From Ifrita kowaldi (lineage: Eukaryota; Chordata; Aves; Passeriformes; Cinclosomatidae): 64,000 nt of DNA. The first letter of the stretch is position 1; each line of letters starts with the position of its first letter. The notes beneath the pieces were generated by a model. It ran no database searches. It saw only the letters and a list, made by a program, of their open reading frames with translations, and was not told the DNA's origin. The stretch spans positions 192,323-256,322 of the forward strand of contig VZRS01006711.1 in assembly GCA_013398055.1 (NCBI GenBank). Direction: 5' to 3'. Shown here piece by piece: positions 60,657 to 64,000 of the stretch. Made by a program: the position numbers and the translations under genes.

Positions 60657-63530
60657 AGGGAGGCTCTGTGATCTCACCCTCCTCCTGCACAGAGCAGCCC
60701 CCTCCCCTCCGTGGGCAGGAGGTGCTACCTTGGTGTCAGACAGCTGTCAGGGACTCAATATCTTGATTATTCTCTTGCTAATATTTTAATCCCTCCCAGC
60801 CCAGCTGGTTTCATTCCTTGGTTAAGGCCAAGACCTGCCCGAGTGCTCACAAGCTGAGGCTCCATCAAGAGAGCTGAGAATGACGTGAACTGGGAGAAGA
60901 AGCCCCAAAACTGGTGATGACATTTGTGCCTCTGCTATTTCTCACTCACGCTGGGAAGCAGAAACCCTGCCAGATATCTGTGTGCTGTGGGGATTCTGCC
61001 TCAGCCCCTCTCTCTGCATTTATAACCTACTTGAGGCATCTCCCACACATTTATTTTGTCAAATTTTGGCTGCCCCAGTACCGAGAGCATCACGGAGGGC
61101 ACCAGGGGCCACATCAAGTTGGTCAAATCCTGGGAAGGTTTAACTGTGCTCAGGTTTGCACAGTTAAATCTCAACCAAAATATTGACATAAAGCAGTGCT
61201 GTGTGGGTAACCAGCACCAGTGTAAACCAGCTTTTGTCTGTGAAGCGGAGCAGAAACTGATAAAGAAATCAAGAGAAATGGGGAACTGCTTCCCTGCATC
61301 CTCCGTGAGGAGAGTAATTGAAGATACTGCTGTCCCACATGAAATATGCTTACGGGGGCTCTGAGCAAAGCCAAGCCTGATGTACAGTGGCAGGATGAAG
61401 TGCACTAAGTCACTTCACATGACAAACAAATCATTTTTCACCTCTCAGGCATTTATTTCAAGCAGATTAATCAAAATGAGCCGTTTTGATTTTCATGGAT
61501 ATCTGAATTAGTTTAATTCTCTTACCTAACAACCTCTATTCGAGACTCTTATAAGAAAGTTTAAATTATTAGATAAACATTTTAGAGCAGAATAACAAAA
61601 AAAATCACATTATTTTTACAGCTCTAATAAGAATCCAGATGGGTAAAATGATCCACCTGCAATAGAGTTGATCCAGTGAGTGCTCACATTTTGCATCCCA
61701 CAAATCCCTCCCCACCCAAAATGATGCAAAATCCTGGATAAAAACCACGCATGTTTTTGCTCAGGTATGTTTTGTTTTAAGTGTACAACTCTGCAATGAA
61801 GTTTGGCATTCTTTAAGCAGAGGGCAGTATTACATCAGGAAATGGTTATTAAAGTTACCTGTTACAACGTGTGAGATGACAGCACTGCAGACATATTCCA
61901 GGTAACTGATTTTATGGATATATAAAGTTTCAGAAACTACAGCTATATTCAATTATGACAGAAAATTATAGATAGGAGAGCACTGCAGCCTCCTCCCACA
62001 CTTTGCTAAGAATAAAAAAACCTTCCTGGCAATCCACTGCTTTACTTTGGCCAAGTCCCTTTAATCCCAGGGCGTTTACCCTTCTCTCCTCACTGCATGG
62101 CCAAATTAGCAGTTCATGAAATATAAATATAACTGCTACTCTATCCATTTATCCTCTAAATCCACACATTCTCCCATCCTTCCTGGACCTGCCACTGCAA
62201 TCCACTAACAGGAATAACTGCTCTGAGTACCCTTTGCTGCTCTGGTCCTCCTGGCTCCTGTAATCCCCAAGCACTCTGCTGCTGCTGCTTCCCCTCTTAA
62301 TGGCAAAGTGGGGGCTGAAAACCCAGCCAGGAGATAACACCCCCCAGCAAAGGCTCAGCCTGAGAACTTTTCCTCCTGCTTTGACATTTGTGTAACATTC
62401 AGAGGCCTCTTGCTCACACAGAGCTGTTCTCCACCAGCCAAGCGCTTCAGATGGGAAGAATTATCTATTCCTCGCTGACATCTTCCACTAAATGGAACAT
62501 TTAATTAATTTGGTCCTAGGCCAGTCTGATCTCTTTTGCTCGCATGAAGACGAACACGACTTGCAACTCTCTGGCACCGTTTCTTCTCCTCCTCCTCCCC
62601 CTCAAAAGGAACTTTAGTTGTTTACAGAATAGATACAAGAAAATCCAAGCTGGTACAGTGACACATCATTAGTTAAAAATACACCACAGCATAAAGAGCT
62701 TTAGTGCCGTGAGCGCATCGGAATGCAGAATTACACGAAAATGGCTTAGGAAGGAAAATGAAAGTCATCTGGAAAGTGGTGATTTCTCCTGCTACAGGCT
62801 GGAGCAAAACAGAAAAGACTGCAAGCACTTTGTGTTACTGCAGAAAGCCAACTTCAGTGCAATTAACAGAGTTGAAAATACAATATAAAGGGTTATAAAA
62901 ATACTTGGCATGTATCTCTGAAATGCAGATGGTAAACACAGGGTGATTCGGGGAGGGGGGAAAGGTCTCGAAAGATAAAAAGCAAACCCAACGCCACAAG
63001 TGCAGACCCCTGACCAGAGCCAGCAGAAGTAGCAAAGACAATGTAATCTGTGACTTGCAGCAAGCACTGAAGACAGAGAGATGGAAATGCAGCAGAGATG
63101 ACAGCAGCTCCTGGGGAGATTCCCTGTGCCCAAAGCCCAGAGGCAGCGAGCCCGCGCTGGGTCTGAGAGCAGCACACGATGAGCTGGGGCTGCAGCACAG
63201 AGCACAGCACGGGCAGCCAGGCTGAGCCCAGCTCCACAGCTCAGCTCCAAACCACAGCAGCTCCCAGGGCTGAGCGATTCTCCACCCAGACAGAAACAGC
63301 ACAGCTCCTGGCTGAGGTTGTTGGAGATGCTGCCTCACGACCCCGAGCTGCTGGGGACTCTCGGCAGAGGAAGGAGAGAGCCCAGGTTCACACCCCAGAA
63401 CAGAAATATGGGCAGAGACCCTCAGAAATAAACCACTTACACCTTGGTTTGAAATAGAGTTCAGACTAAAACAATTCACTGAAAACCAGGAGGTGAAATG
63501 TAATCAGGTAACAGCGTCTGTACAACACCT
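60657..63530. other. Unique non-coding DNA
   Basis: No gene is recognised. An 11-bp inverted repeat lies at 61139-61168. 62500-62740 is AT-rich with scattered CpGs. A GC-rich part at 62990-63400 supports a minus-strand open frame of 214 codons that has no domain, alongside another open frame of 152 codons in a different frame on the same strand. Confidence 0.55.
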
Positions 63531-63735
63531 GCAGAAAGGTTTGGGTGGGAAGGGACTTTAAATCCCACCCAGTGCCACCCCTGCCATGGGCAGGGACACC
63601 TCCCACTGTCCCAGGGTGCTCTGAGCCCCATCCAACCTGGCCTTGGACACTGCCAGGGATGGGGCAGCCACAGTTCCTCTGTGCCAGGGCCTCCCCATCC
63701 TCACAGAATTTCTCCCTCATTGACCAATCTTCCAT
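63531..63735 (-). mobile_element. CR1 LINE 3' end fragment (minus)
   Basis: The plus strand reads 'gcagaaaggtttgggtggga', then 'cacccagtgccacccc', 'ccatgggcagggacacc', 'ccatccaacctggccttgg' and 'cctccccatcctcacag'. About 205 bp long; it ends in worn sequence near 63735. Confidence 0.93.
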
Positions 63736-64000
63736 CTACTGACATCGGAGCGAGGTGGTTCCAAGAACACCCAGGGCATTTGGGATGCCTGAATGCTGAA
63801 GATCAGACAGTTGAAGATTGTGATGCATAAAAAGGAATGATGACCAATATATTCCTGCAACTGTATCAAAAGGAATTACCAATAGAGATTGTCAATAGTG
63901 GGGGCTCGAGCTCCAGGGGCAGAACAAAGCACAACCCACTGCAGCTTCAGTGCTGCCAAACAAGTCACCAAGAAAAAGTCAAAGAAATGCTCTAGTGACA
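63736..64000. other. Unique non-coding DNA at window edge
   Basis: Nothing is recognised in the final 265 bp. Confidence 0.6.

Noticed and set aside
62835..63479. 214-codon minus-strand open frame rich in Leu/Ser/Cys
   Set aside because: It lies in a GC-richer, stop-poor stretch where a second minus-strand frame is also open for about 150 codons; no recognisable domain or start context.
1..64000. CRISPR arrays, operons, bacterial-type promoters, rRNA or tRNA genes
   Set aside because: None seen. Repeat content (CR1, LTR), CpG depletion and lack of dense open frames all point to a bird nuclear genome.

Overview
This window looks like euchromatic, gene-poor nuclear DNA from a bird, most likely a songbird. 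The main evidence is 19 fragments of CR1, the LINE family that dominates avian genomes. All are 3'-end pieces of the usual 5'-truncated kind, and several keep the avian CR1 3' terminus with its ATTCT-type octamer tail. Mammalian SINEs and L1 are not evident, and two solo-type retroviral LTRs are present. Two isolated N characters (10966 and 16530) show that this is a draft assembly.

I find no protein-coding gene, rRNA or tRNA that I can support. Every open reading frame longer than about 150 codons is explained by CR1 sequence, by a duplicated GC-rich block or by chance, and none carries a recognisable domain. The window could be intergenic or could lie inside one very large intron; the sequence alone does not decide.

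Layout. 1-9787 is mostly unique AT-rich DNA with one CR1 tail. 10611-11327 is a near-identical direct duplication joined at an N, probably an assembly artefact. 11328-18169 is unique DNA with stretches that look like conserved non-coding elements, plus a poly(A) microsatellite. 18170-27240 is CR1-rich and holds a GATA-motif cluster. 28629-31191 contains two copies of an unclassified repeat, about 98 percent identical, that flank the only real CpG island (about 29070-29525). 31601-31800 holds a decayed non-CR1-tail LINE endonuclease fragment. 33693-35992 and 41530-49460 contain further CR1 copies, a second GATA cluster, a 28-bp tandem repeat and an A/C-rich tract. 51930-52445 is a minus-strand LTR with a probable 5-bp target duplication. 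55661-55699 is a perfect 17-bp inverted repeat. 57357-57920 is a plus-strand LTR with a duplicated U3 module. The remainder is unique DNA with two more CR1 pieces.

The best leads are the lone CpG island between the two young repeat copies, the LINE endonuclease relic, the two LTRs and the 17-bp palindrome. I see no convincing new multi-gene system. Family names rest on my memory of CR1, LTR and LINE sequence patterns, not on a database search. All boundaries were read by eye and may be off by a few to tens of bases.
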